Shown here: positions 1 through 5,121 of the stretch, in pieces | Position numbering within the stretch: the first letter of the stretch is position 1 | How the letters are laid out: the number at the start of each line of letters is the position of its first letter | Origin: an uncultured Clostridia bacterium | Lineage (GTDB): Bacteria > Bacillota > Clostridia > Christensenellales > Borkfalkiaceae | Direction of reading: 5' to 3' | Length of the DNA stretch: 5,172 bases | Assembly (NCBI GenBank): GCA_944372565.1 | Contig: CALVZR010000140.1 | Span: forward strand, 1 to 5,172 | Notes under the pieces: model-generated | What the model saw: the letters and a program-made list of their open reading frames with translations, nothing else | Told to the model about the DNA's origin: nothing | Databases searched by the model: none | Position numbers and translations under genes: made by a program

Positions 1-869
1 TGGACGGGAACGGCGGAACGACCGAAAACGGAAAGACTTCCGTTACACTAATTATCTTCTCTTATGGTTATTGTGTCGCGCGAGTTCTACCCCGCGACCC
101 TACCCGTTGTACCGGCTATCTGGATAAAAACGGAAACAGGGTGGAATTTAAGGAGATCACGAAAGACGGTACCGTTTACGCGCAGTGGCTGCAAGTCTTA
201 TTTACCGTTACCTTGGACGGAAACGGCGGAGAAACGGCGGACGGGCAAAAAAGCGTAGAGGTCAAAGTAGATCCGCTGAAAACGCCCGAGATTCCGGAGT
301 TTACCTACGAAGGATATGATTTCGCGGGTTGGGATATCAACTTTGCGGAAGTTACGCAGAATTGCACCGCCACGGCGATCTGGGCGGAAAACGGCGCCGT
401 GCGGACGAAGATCGCGTTCGACGCGGTAGGCGGTACGGAATATACGGGGGAAGACGTTTATTTCTATATCGGTGCGGAAATTCCCGCGAATGTTTTCTAC
501 ACTCCGGAAAGAGGCGTGGACAGATTTGAAGGCTGGTATCTGCAAGACGAGAAAATCGAAGCGGGTATGATCTGGCAGCAGCAGGACACGGCGGAAGTTA
601 CCCTCACGGCAGAGTGGAAAAAGGGGACGCTTGTCGAGTTCGATACGGACGGTAAAGGGACAAGATGCGAATCTGTCGTCTTTTACGACGGGGAAAAGAT
701 TCCCGCCCTTCCCGTGCCGGATTCCGTCCCTGCGGACGAATATAATTTCCGCGGCTGGTATTATAACGATGAAAAGTTGAGAGAGGGGGAAGTATGGTAT
801 GCGCCCGAGGGCGTTGACAGGATCGTTCTGAAAGCGCATTGGAGCAGACTGTGGACGGATAACTATTGA
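1..869 (+). CDS. InlB B-repeat (Listeria-Bacteroides repeat) surface protein, C-terminal part
   Basis: This is the C-terminal 288 residues of a larger protein. The frame is open from position 3, runs in from beyond the left edge, and stops with TGA at 867-869. Four consecutive beta-rich modules of the InlB B-repeat (Flg_new-like) type are visible, at about residues 1-62, 67-127, 134-205 and 210-280. Each has the usual plan: a start such as VTLDGNGG or IAFDAVGG, a central aromatic-Gly-Trp motif (GYDFAGW, DRFEGWY, YNFRGWY) and an end such as AIW, AEW or AHW. Such repeats are known from secreted or surface proteins of Firmicutes and are thought to act as adhesive or stalk modules. The protein ends about eight residues after the last repeat, with no LPXTG sorting signal and no membrane anchor. 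The first repeat is abnormal: its Gly-Trp motif is missing in this frame. The family call is firm; ligand and role are unknown. Confidence 0.85.
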   Translation, partial: DGNGGTTENGKTSVTLIIFSYGYCVARVLPRDPTRCTGYLDKNGNRVEFKEITKDGTVYAQWLQVLFTVTLDGNGGETADGQKSVEVKVDPLKTPEIPEFTYEGYDFAGWDINFAEVTQNCTATAIWAENGAVRTKIAFDAVGGTEYTGEDVYFYIGAEIPANVFYTPERGVDRFEGWYLQDEKIEAGMIWQQQDTAEVTLTAEWKKGTLVEFDTDGKGTRCESVVFYDGEKIPALPVPDSVPADEYNFRGWYYNDEKLREGEVWYAPEGVDRIVLKAHWSRLWTDNY

Positions 870-876
870 AATATTC

Positions 877-911
877 CGGCCCGCGGCAGTAAGCCGCGGG
901 CCGTTTTCTTT
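877..911 (+). terminator. Rho-independent terminator of the InlB-repeat gene
   Basis: A perfect 11-bp GC-rich stem (877-887 with 893-903) closes a five-base loop AGTAA and is followed by TTTTCTTT (904-911). It starts 7 bases after the stop codon. The minus-strand DUF4363 gene converges on the same hairpin, but on that strand the bases after the stem are not a clean T-run, so it should work mainly on the plus strand. Confidence 0.9.
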
Positions 912-918
912 CCGCACA

Positions 919-1296
919 TTAAAAAATATTGGAAAAGGAAAGGGAATAGGTTTTCGGGATCTGCCTGCAAAGCTCTTTCAATACGTCCATTTTGGAGAGC
1001 GCGTCCTCGTATTTTCCGTAGGAAACGAGGGAGAGCGTTTCGCCCAGCCAGAGTTCCACTTCCTTGATATCGTTGTGGGGGATAAAGGCGTGCAGCACGT
1101 CCTTTTTTTTGCGCCAGTTCTGCTGCACGGCCTCCACGTCCTGCCGCGTGGCGACCTCTTCGCGCGTTTTGTCGTAAAGCGTTTCCACGGCGGCGGAAAA
1201 TTCGCCGAACTGCCTGTCGATAAAGGCGTGTTCGTAGATCGCGCCGCCCGCGATGAGCGCCAGGCAGATGAATATCGAAACGAGGCTTTTTACCAT
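919..1296 (-). CDS. DUF4363 family membrane-anchored protein
   Basis: A 125-residue protein with one hydrophobic N-terminal segment (residues 4-20) acting as an uncleaved signal or membrane anchor. It is followed by a soluble, charged, mostly helical domain that probably faces outward. The stretch around residues 61-86 (WRKKKDVLHAFIPHND, then EVELWLGE) is the part I recognise as the DUF4363 family, and the length fits. Family function is unknown; members commonly sit directly downstream of DUF421 genes in Clostridia, as here. The ATG lies inside the end of the DUF421 gene: the junction reads ATGGTAA, a 7-base overlap (1290-1296). A strong GGAGGG ribosome binding site (1303-1308) sits 6 bases before the ATG. 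Expression is therefore probably translationally coupled to DUF421. Confidence 0.8.
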   Translation of the reverse strand: MVKSLVSIFICLALIAGGAIYEHAFIDRQFGEFSAAVETLYDKTREEVATRQDVEAVQQNWRKKKDVLHAFIPHNDIKEVELWLGETLSLVSYGKYEDALSKMDVLKELCRQIPKTYSLSFSNIF

Positions 1297-1970
1297 TGCA
1301 CGCCCTCCGGCAGGGCGGCGCGGTGGATCTCGTAGGGGGCGTTCTTTTTCTGAAAATAGATCTTGCCCGTGCCGTCCACCGTCATCACGGAAACGCCCTT
1401 ACAGCCCGTTTTCTGCCCTTGCAGGAAATCGGTCACGAAGGAAACGCCCAGCCCCGTGCGCTCCACGGCGGTTTTATTCAGCCGCCCGTCGCCGATGAGT
1501 AGCACGGAGAGCGAAGGCTCGCCGCCGTTTTTCTTTTCGAGCACCGAAAGGTTTCCGTTGGCCTCGAAAATGGCGTAATCGATGTCGTCGAGCGAAAAAT
1601 ATCCCTGCGAGCGGAGGGATTCGATGAGATCGGAAACGTCTAAATTGTTCTTTTTGAGTTCCTTCATATTCACGCCGCCGCGGTCGATCACCACGCTCGG
1701 TTTCCCCGAAATCACCCGCCGCGCGAACGCGCCGCAGTTTTCCAGAAGGAAGATGGTCTGGTGCAGCAAAAACAATGCGAGGATGGCAGCCACGCCGTAA
1801 ACGAGCGGGATGGAAACGTCCGCCATGGGGATGCAGGCGAGGTCCGCGACGATCATCGTGATGATGAACTCGAAAGGCTGCATTTCGCCGATCTGCCGCT
1901 TTCCCATCAGCCGCATCACGACCATAAGCGTGACGAAGATCACCGCCGTGCGGATAAAGATGATGATCAT
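1290..1970 (-). CDS. DUF421 (YetF-like) membrane protein
   Basis: A 226-residue protein from the ATG at 1968-1970. Three hydrophobic N-terminal segments (about residues 2-20, 33-52 and 56-78) are followed by a cytosolic alpha/beta domain. Family signatures are RLMGKRQIGEMQPFEF (residues 20-35), the ADLACIPMAD stretch, GKPSVVIDRGGVN (about 89-101), and SLRSQGYFSLDDIDYAIFE (118-136) followed by NGNLSVL. DUF421/YetF proteins are widespread in Bacillota, often spore- or envelope-associated, with no settled biochemical function. An in-frame TTG at 2031-2033 would add 21 residues. I prefer the ATG because hydrophobic segment 1 then starts at the N terminus as in relatives, and because the TTG lies over the -35 box of the divergent folT promoter. 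Neither start has a clear ribosome binding site. It is the first gene of a two-gene operon with DUF4363. Confidence 0.88.
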   Translation of the reverse strand: MIIIFIRTAVIFVTLMVVMRLMGKRQIGEMQPFEFIITMIVADLACIPMADVSIPLVYGVAAILALFLLHQTIFLLENCGAFARRVISGKPSVVIDRGGVNMKELKKNNLDVSDLIESLRSQGYFSLDDIDYAIFEANGNLSVLEKKNGGEPSLSVLLIGDGRLNKTAVERTGLGVSFVTDFLQGQKTGCKGVSVMTVDGTGKIYFQKKNAPYEIHRAALPEGVQW

Positions 1971-2026
1971 AACAGGAAACAGTATGGGCAAAACGGCGGA
2001 ATTTATGAGCGGCGGGGCGTTTTGAG

Positions 2027-2055
2027 TTGACAAAGAAAGGCGAATCCTGTAATAT
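2027..2055 (+). promoter_or_regulatory. Sigma-A promoter of the THF riboswitch-folT unit
   Basis: A perfect -35 box TTGACA (2027-2032) is separated by exactly 17 bases from TAATAT (2050-2055), a 5 of 6 match to TATAAT. The predicted transcription start is near 2062, which coincides with the 5' strand of riboswitch helix P1. This independently supports both calls. Confidence 0.85.
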
Positions 2056-2061
2056 AGTATC

Positions 2062-2153
2062 CGCAGAGTAGCAAAAACGCGTTAAGTGTTGCAAAATGGG
2101 ATGTTGTTTGCAAACGAAAGCGAAAGCTGCGGTGTTTTTGCGCGTCCGTTGCG
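2062..2153 (+). ncRNA. Tetrahydrofolate (THF, folT-type) riboswitch aptamer
   Basis: Sequence and fold match the THF riboswitch class. P1 is CGCA (2062-2065) with TGCG (2150-2153). It is followed by the conserved GAGTAG. P2 is GCAAAAAC (2071-2078) with GTTTTTGC (2134-2141). The conserved GCGTTAAGTG starts at 2079. P3 is TTGCAAA (2089-2095) with TTTGCAA (2107-2113), enclosing the loop ATGGGATGTTG. A short GAAA-capped hairpin (AGC-GAAA-GCT) follows, then GCGGTG. The characteristic pseudoknot forms between GGATG of the P3 loop (2099-2103) and CGTCC (2143-2147), with one U-G pair. Known members bind reduced folates and lower expression of folate transport or synthesis genes. Here it lies directly upstream of a folT-like gene, with a terminator three bases beyond P1, so transcriptional control is likely. 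Confidence 0.93.
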
Positions 2154-2156
2154 ATC

Positions 2157-2180
2157 GGCCGTGAAGAGCGGCCTTTTTTT
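2157..2180 (+). terminator. Riboswitch-controlled leader terminator (attenuator)
   Basis: A six-pair stem GGCCGT (2157-2162) with GCGGCC (2168-2173), whose last pair is U-G, closes loop GAAGA and is followed by seven T (2174-2180). It sits between the THF aptamer and folT, so it is best read as the expression platform: ligand-bound RNA should favour termination before folT. I could not identify a convincing anti-terminator pairing. Confidence 0.85.
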
Positions 2181-2203
2181 CGGACCTCTCCAAAATTTTT
2201 ACC

Positions 2204-2209
2204 GGGAGG
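2204..2209 (+). promoter_or_regulatory. Ribosome binding site of folT, potentially sequestered
   Basis: GGGAGG lies 8 bases (all T) before the ATG at 2218, which fixes the folT start. The upstream ACCTC (2184-2188) is an exact complement of GAGGT (2206-2210), and CTCC (2188-2191) can also pair with GGAG (2205-2208). The site could therefore be masked by a local hairpin. Confidence 0.8.
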
Positions 2210-2217
2210 TTTTTTTT

Positions 2218-2862
2218 ATGAACGTCCAAACAGCAACCTGGAAAAAGCTCTTTTTTTCCGAGCTTTTCCTGAGCAAATCCGCGGGTCAGCGGCTGGCGTA
2301 TATCGCCGTCGCCGCGGCGCTGTCCGTCGTGTCGAACATGTTTTTGGAAATCAAGTTCGCCGACGTGCAGTTTTCCTTCACCATCGTGGTGTCCGCGATC
2401 GTCGGCATCCTGCTGGGGCCGCTCGGCGGGTTCGCCGCCTGTTACATCGGCGATCTGGCGGGGTATCTCTATAATTCCTGGGGATATATCTATATGCCGT
2501 GGGTGGGGCTTTCCACCGCGATGCTCGCCTTTCTCGGCGGGCTGGTGATGAATATCCGCCTTTCCTTCCGCGGCGCGCTGTGGGTGAAACTCGCCCTCGT
2601 GTGCATTTTGTCGCTCCTCGTGTGTACGATCGGCATCAACAGCACGGGCTTTTACTTTTACAATCGCGCGCTCGGGTTTTCCGACGCGGTGATCGATTAC
2701 GTTTCTTCGCGGTTCGGCACGGGGGTGGGGTATTTCGGATACCTCGCCTACCGGTTGTTTTTCAAGGGACAAATCTTCAACAGCCTGGCGAACTTCGCGC
2801 TGCTCTTCGCCGTCGTGCCCCTGCTCAACGGCATCAAGCCGCTGAAAATCGAAATCAAGTAG
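2218..2862 (+). CDS. folT: Folate-specific ECF transporter S component (FolT family)
   Basis: A 214-residue integral membrane protein, the usual size for an ECF S component. It has about six hydrophobic segments, at roughly residues 25-45, 52-68, 70-87, 92-111, 121-140 and 184-206. The stretch VGILLGPLGGFAACYIGDLA (62-81) is typical of the FolT-like S family, and the short charged N terminus is also usual. It should bind folate outside and deliver it through a shared ECF module (two ATPases plus EcfT). None of those genes is in the window, which fits a group II system. The THF riboswitch directly upstream strongly supports folate as substrate. The ATG at 2218 follows a strong GGGAGG site. The frame also extends upstream into the riboswitch, but that part is not expected to be translated. 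The last 8 bases overlap the convergent flippase gene. Confidence 0.9.
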   Translation: MNVQTATWKKLFFSELFLSKSAGQRLAYIAVAAALSVVSNMFLEIKFADVQFSFTIVVSAIVGILLGPLGGFAACYIGDLAGYLYNSWGYIYMPWVGLSTAMLAFLGGLVMNIRLSFRGALWVKLALVCILSLLVCTIGINSTGFYFYNRALGFSDAVIDYVSSRFGTGVGYFGYLAYRLFFKGQIFNSLANFALLFAVVPLLNGIKPLKIEIK

Positions 2863-4399
2863 TTTTGCGCTTGCGCGCGGCGGTTCCGCCGCGCGCAAAT
2901 TTTTTAAAGAGCGGCAGGCGGGAAAGCGGGGAGAGATCCACGAGGTCGAACACCGCGAAGAGGAGGGCGTTGAACGCCACCGTCACCACGCCGATGACGA
3001 TGAGGGTGAGCAGGTTGCCGAGATAGTTCAAAAGCAGGCGTTCGAGCAAAAATCCCGCGGCGGAGGTGGGAAGGAGGAAAACGAGCGCGAGCAGGATGAA
3101 TTTCAGGTATTTCGGCTTTTCGGCGCATTGCTTGGAAATGAGGCGCAGATTGAGCGCGGAAGTTAAGGTGAACACCGCCGCGAACCCCGCGATGAGGGCG
3201 TGCACGCCGATAAACTGCGGCAGAAACCAGATGGAGGCGAGCAGGAGAACCGCCCCCGCGAGGAAATAGCCGAGCGTGCGCTTTTCCATGCCCATGGAGT
3301 TGAGCACCGACGTGGTGAGCGAGGAAACGCCCATCGGCAGCATCAGAAGCGCTGCGTGCGCGAGATAAACGCCGCTCTGCGCGTCGCGATAGACGAGCAC
3401 GCCGATCTCCTCGCCGAGCACGAGATAGACGGGAATGAACAGGCAGGAAACGAACACGCATAATTTGAGCGCTTTTTCGATGTTGTTTCTGAGCGCGCGC
3501 GACTGCTTTTTATAGAAGTTTTCCGAAATTTCGGGAATGAGCACGAGCACGAAGGAGCCGAGGAGGGTGCCCGGCACGGATAAAAGGGGCATCGCCATGC
3601 CGAAGGCGCTGCCGAAGAGCGAGAGGGCTTCGGAATTGGTCATGCCCGCCGCCACCAGCCGCATGGGCAGGATGATGGAAATGAGCGAACTGACGAAGGA
3701 ATTTGCCGTCCGCATGGCGGTGATGGGCAGCACGGAAGAAAAAAGGGGCAGAAATTCCTTTTTCGGGTTGGCGAATTTCCCTCCCCGCAGGAAAAACATC
3801 AGTCCGCCCGCGGCGAAGGAAAAAAGATAGGAGCCGAGCACGGCGTAGGCGGCGCGTTTGGCGCCGTCGAAAACGCCGGTCGCGCCGCCGATGAGGAACA
3901 CGCCGAGGAAGATCATCACCACCTCTTCCAGAAGTTCGATCACGCTGTACGGCACGAAATCCTTGTTGCCCCAGAACACGCCGCGGATGACGGCGTAAAC
4001 GCAGTTGAAGGTGAGCGCGGGCAGGACGATGAGAAAGACCGACATGCACCGCTCGTCCGCGAAGAGAAAGCCGAAACCCTTATGCCCGAACAAAAAGGCG
4101 AAAAGCAGGGGGAGGCTGAGCGTTACGGCGAGCAGCAGCCCCGCGGTGATCACGCTCCGCTCCTTTTTGGGCTCGTTCGAGGCGCGGTATTTGGTCATCA
4201 GCCGCGAAACGGTGACGGGAATGCCCGAACACGAGAGCGTGAGGAGCACGGCGAACACCGAAAGGGCGATCTGGTAAAGCCCCACGCCCTCCGACCCGAT
4301 GGAGCGGGAGAGAAAGATCCTGTAAACGAACCCCAGAAATTTTTCCGCCACGGAAAACACGGTAACGATCGCCGCGGTTTTCAATAATCCTTTTCCCAT
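2855..4399 (-). CDS. SpoVB/MurJ-like polysaccharide (oligosaccharide) flippase of the MOP superfamily
   Basis: A 514-residue polytopic membrane protein with about 14 hydrophobic segments, at roughly residues 9-31, 43-62, 84-105, 119-140, 155-174, 183-204, 217-243, 265-289, 311-329, 343-368, 377-396, 399-417, 433-454 and 461-485. This is the expected topology and length for SpoVB-type MOP flippases. Diagnostic stretches are FLGFVYRIFLSRSIGSEGVG (21-40), GIPVTVSRLMTKY (59-71), and VIRGVFWGNKDFVPY (137-151) followed by an ELLEEVV helix. Relatives move lipid-linked sugars such as peptidoglycan precursor or exopolysaccharide units across the membrane; SpoVB is needed for spore cortex. The exact substrate cannot be told here. 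The C-terminal tail is short and basic (ARKRK). The ATG at 4397-4399 fits the family N terminus but has no clear ribosome binding site. Its stop lies within folT (8-base overlap). Confidence 0.88.
   Translation of the reverse strand: MGKGLLKTAAIVTVFSVAEKFLGFVYRIFLSRSIGSEGVGLYQIALSVFAVLLTLSCSGIPVTVSRLMTKYRASNEPKKERSVITAGLLLAVTLSLPLLFAFLFGHKGFGFLFADERCMSVFLIVLPALTFNCVYAVIRGVFWGNKDFVPYSVIELLEEVVMIFLGVFLIGGATGVFDGAKRAAYAVLGSYLFSFAAGGLMFFLRGGKFANPKKEFLPLFSSVLPITAMRTANSFVSSLISIILPMRLVAAGMTNSEALSLFGSAFGMAMPLLSVPGTLLGSFVLVLIPEISENFYKKQSRALRNNIEKALKLCVFVSCLFIPVYLVLGEEIGVLVYRDAQSGVYLAHAALLMLPMGVSSLTTSVLNSMGMEKRTLGYFLAGAVLLLASIWFLPQFIGVHALIAGFAAVFTLTSALNLRLISKQCAEKPKYLKFILLALVFLLPTSAAGFLLERLLLNYLGNLLTLIVIGVVTVAFNALLFAVFDLVDLSPLSRLPLFKKFARGGTAARKRKTT
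2871..2905 (+). terminator. Rho-independent terminator of folT, inside the opposing flippase gene
   Basis: A 13-base perfect inverted repeat (2871-2883 with 2886-2898; realistically 12 pairs with loop GTTC) is followed by A and six T (2900-2905). It begins 8 bases after the folT stop. The whole element lies within the 3' coding part of the minus-strand flippase gene (about residues 501-510). The minus strand has no T-run after the stem, so it should not stop flippase transcription in the same way. Confidence 0.9.
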
Positions 4400-4448
4400 A
4401 ACATCTATAATTTATTCGGCCAAGCCCCGGATTATTACGTCCGCGCCG

Positions 4449-4476
4449 CCCTTTCCGCCCGCGCCCTTTCCCGCCC
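4449..4476 (-). other. G-quadruplex motif upstream of the flippase gene
   Basis: On the minus strand, five GGG runs occur in 28 bases. Four of them (4458-4476) fit the strict pattern with loops of 1, 3 and 3 bases; the fifth (4449-4451) follows after a 6-base spacer. The motif lies 50-77 bases before the flippase ATG on its coding strand, so it could be in the mRNA leader or next to the promoter. Folding and function are not shown by sequence alone. Confidence 0.6.
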
Positions 4477-4566
4477 GCTCGTTTTTCGCGTTTTCCGCCC
4501 GCCGCGCTCCGTCCGCCCGGTCAAAACGTGCATATTTTGCGCGCGCGCGAAATAAAATACCTTAGA

Positions 4567-4857
4567 ATGGATACGGGAAGTTTCGTTTTGCGGGTGAAGG
4601 AGGGGGAAACCCTGCTTTCTCTGTGCAGAAAATTCAATCTGGCTTTTGAAAAGGTCATCGCGGAAAACCGCCTCGTGCGCGAACCCGCCGCGGGCGAGTT
4701 GCTTTACGTTTCGTGCGCCTTCCGGGAAATGCACGTTGCGGAGGCGGGGGAAACGTACCGCTCCATTGCGGAAAAATACGGCAAGGACGAAGGGGAACTG
4801 CGCCGACTGAACGCCGCGGAATACGTGTTCTTTTCCATGCCCGTCGTGCTCGGCTGA
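4567..4857 (+). CDS. Small protein of two LysM-like modules
   Basis: A 96-residue protein made almost entirely of two LysM-like repeats. The first is about residues 6-49, with VKEGETLLSLCRKFNL, then IAENRL, then the AGELLYV end. The second is about residues 54-96, with HVAEAGETYRSIAEKYG, then LRRLNAAEYV, then SMPVVLG. LysM modules bind N-acetylglucosamine-containing glycans such as peptidoglycan or chitin. No signal peptide or transmembrane segment is visible, so the protein may be cytoplasmic, spore-associated or exported by another route. The second module lacks the usual Asn-Pro-Ile-type turn and is divergent. The ATG at 4567 was chosen because it starts just before the first LysM. An in-frame GTG at 4528 would add 13 residues with no sequence support. 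Neither start has a good ribosome binding site. The gene is divergent from the flippase (167 bases between start codons). Confidence 0.72.
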   Translation: MDTGSFVLRVKEGETLLSLCRKFNLAFEKVIAENRLVREPAAGELLYVSCAFREMHVAEAGETYRSIAEKYGKDEGELRRLNAAEYVFFSMPVVLG

Positions 4858-4920
4858 GCGATGCCGGACGGGGATAAACCGAACCCGATTGAAAGCGGGC
4901 ATATGCCTTTGGGCAGATTG

Positions 4921-4935
4921 CACAAATCCGTTGTG
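4921..4935. repeat. Inverted repeat CACAA-N5-TTGTG
   Basis: A perfect 5-base inverted repeat (4921-4925 with 4931-4935) around ATCCG. The arms are in the opposite order to a Rex site (TTGTG...CACAA). It could be a small operator or a weak hairpin; nothing identifies a regulator. Confidence 0.4.
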
Positions 4936-4959
4936 TAAAATGTGGAAAATTGTCGAAAA
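4932..4959 (+). repeat. Tandem 9-10 base direct repeat resembling DnaA boxes
   Basis: Three head-to-tail units are visible: TGTGTAAAA (4932-4940), TGTGGAAAA (4941-4949) and, after one T, TGTCGAAAA (4951-4959). The first two match the relaxed DnaA-box consensus TTWTNCACA read on the minus strand; the third has one mismatch. The period is close to one helical turn. An AT-rich stretch follows. The repeat is plain; a link to DnaA is only a possibility. Confidence 0.5.
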
Positions 4960-4982
4960 CGCCGAAAAAAATTGAAATAACA

Positions 4983-5011
4983 TTGAATGTAACGAAAATT
5001 TATGATAAACT
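4983..5011 (+). promoter_or_regulatory. Candidate sigma-A promoter
   Basis: TTGAAT (4983-4988, 4 of 6 to consensus) is followed after 17 bases by TAAACT (5006-5011, 4 of 6) in the AT-richest part of the region. It would start a transcript near 5018 that runs into the terminator at 5101-5121. Neither box is strong, and alternative -10 boxes (GATAAA at 5004, TATAAA at 5019) exist. Confidence 0.35.
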
Positions 5012-5100
5012 GAAGGCATATAAAAAGCGGAACGCGCGCGGGTAAAAGCGCATTTTTGTTTTTTAAACGGTTTTTCGGGACAAGCCCCTTCTGTTTTTTC

Positions 5101-5121
5101 AAACGGGCGCGCCCGTTTTTT
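5101..5121 (+). terminator. Intrinsic terminator in the right-hand intergenic region
   Basis: An 18-base perfect palindrome (5101-5118) can fold as a 7-pair hairpin, AAACGGG with CCCGTTT around loop CGCG, and runs into TTTTTT (5116-5121). On the minus strand the palindrome is not followed by T, so it acts on plus-strand transcription. It is 244 bases beyond the LysM stop. It could therefore end a long LysM transcript, a short RNA started near 5018, or act as an attenuator for a gene beyond the edge. Confidence 0.7.

Noticed and set aside
198..917. Minus-strand open frame opposite the InlB-repeat gene
   Set aside because: It crosses the plus-strand terminator and encodes no recognisable motif. 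The plus strand has four clear repeat modules.
1971..2033. Upstream TTG start for the DUF421 gene
   Set aside because: It overlaps the -35 region of the divergent promoter and has no ribosome binding site. The ATG at 1970 fits the family N terminus better.
2003..2033. Minus-strand promoter for the DUF421 operon (TTGTCA at 2028-2033, TCATAA at 2003-2008)
   Set aside because: The -10 match is poor and the spacing is 19 bases. The operon promoter must be near here, but I cannot place it.
2086..2217. Upstream extension of the folT frame (44 more codons from a TTG)
   Set aside because: It would be translated from within the THF aptamer and through the attenuator. The ATG at 2218 has a strong ribosome binding site and fits the family length.
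1474..2898. Minus-strand open frame of 474 codons spanning the DUF421 gene and all of folT
   Set aside because: It is a stop-poor shadow of GC-rich codons. It lies antisense to the riboswitch and folT and out of frame with DUF421, and its composition is unlike a real protein.
4406..4411. Perfect plus-strand TATAAT before the LysM gene
   Set aside because: No -35 box lies at suitable spacing, and it is about 155 bases from the LysM start, so it is probably chance in a short AT-rich patch next to the flippase start.
4869..4930. Possible structured RNA or riboswitch after the LysM gene
   Set aside because: Several short complementary segments exist, but they overlap one another and match no riboswitch consensus I know, and no expression platform follows.
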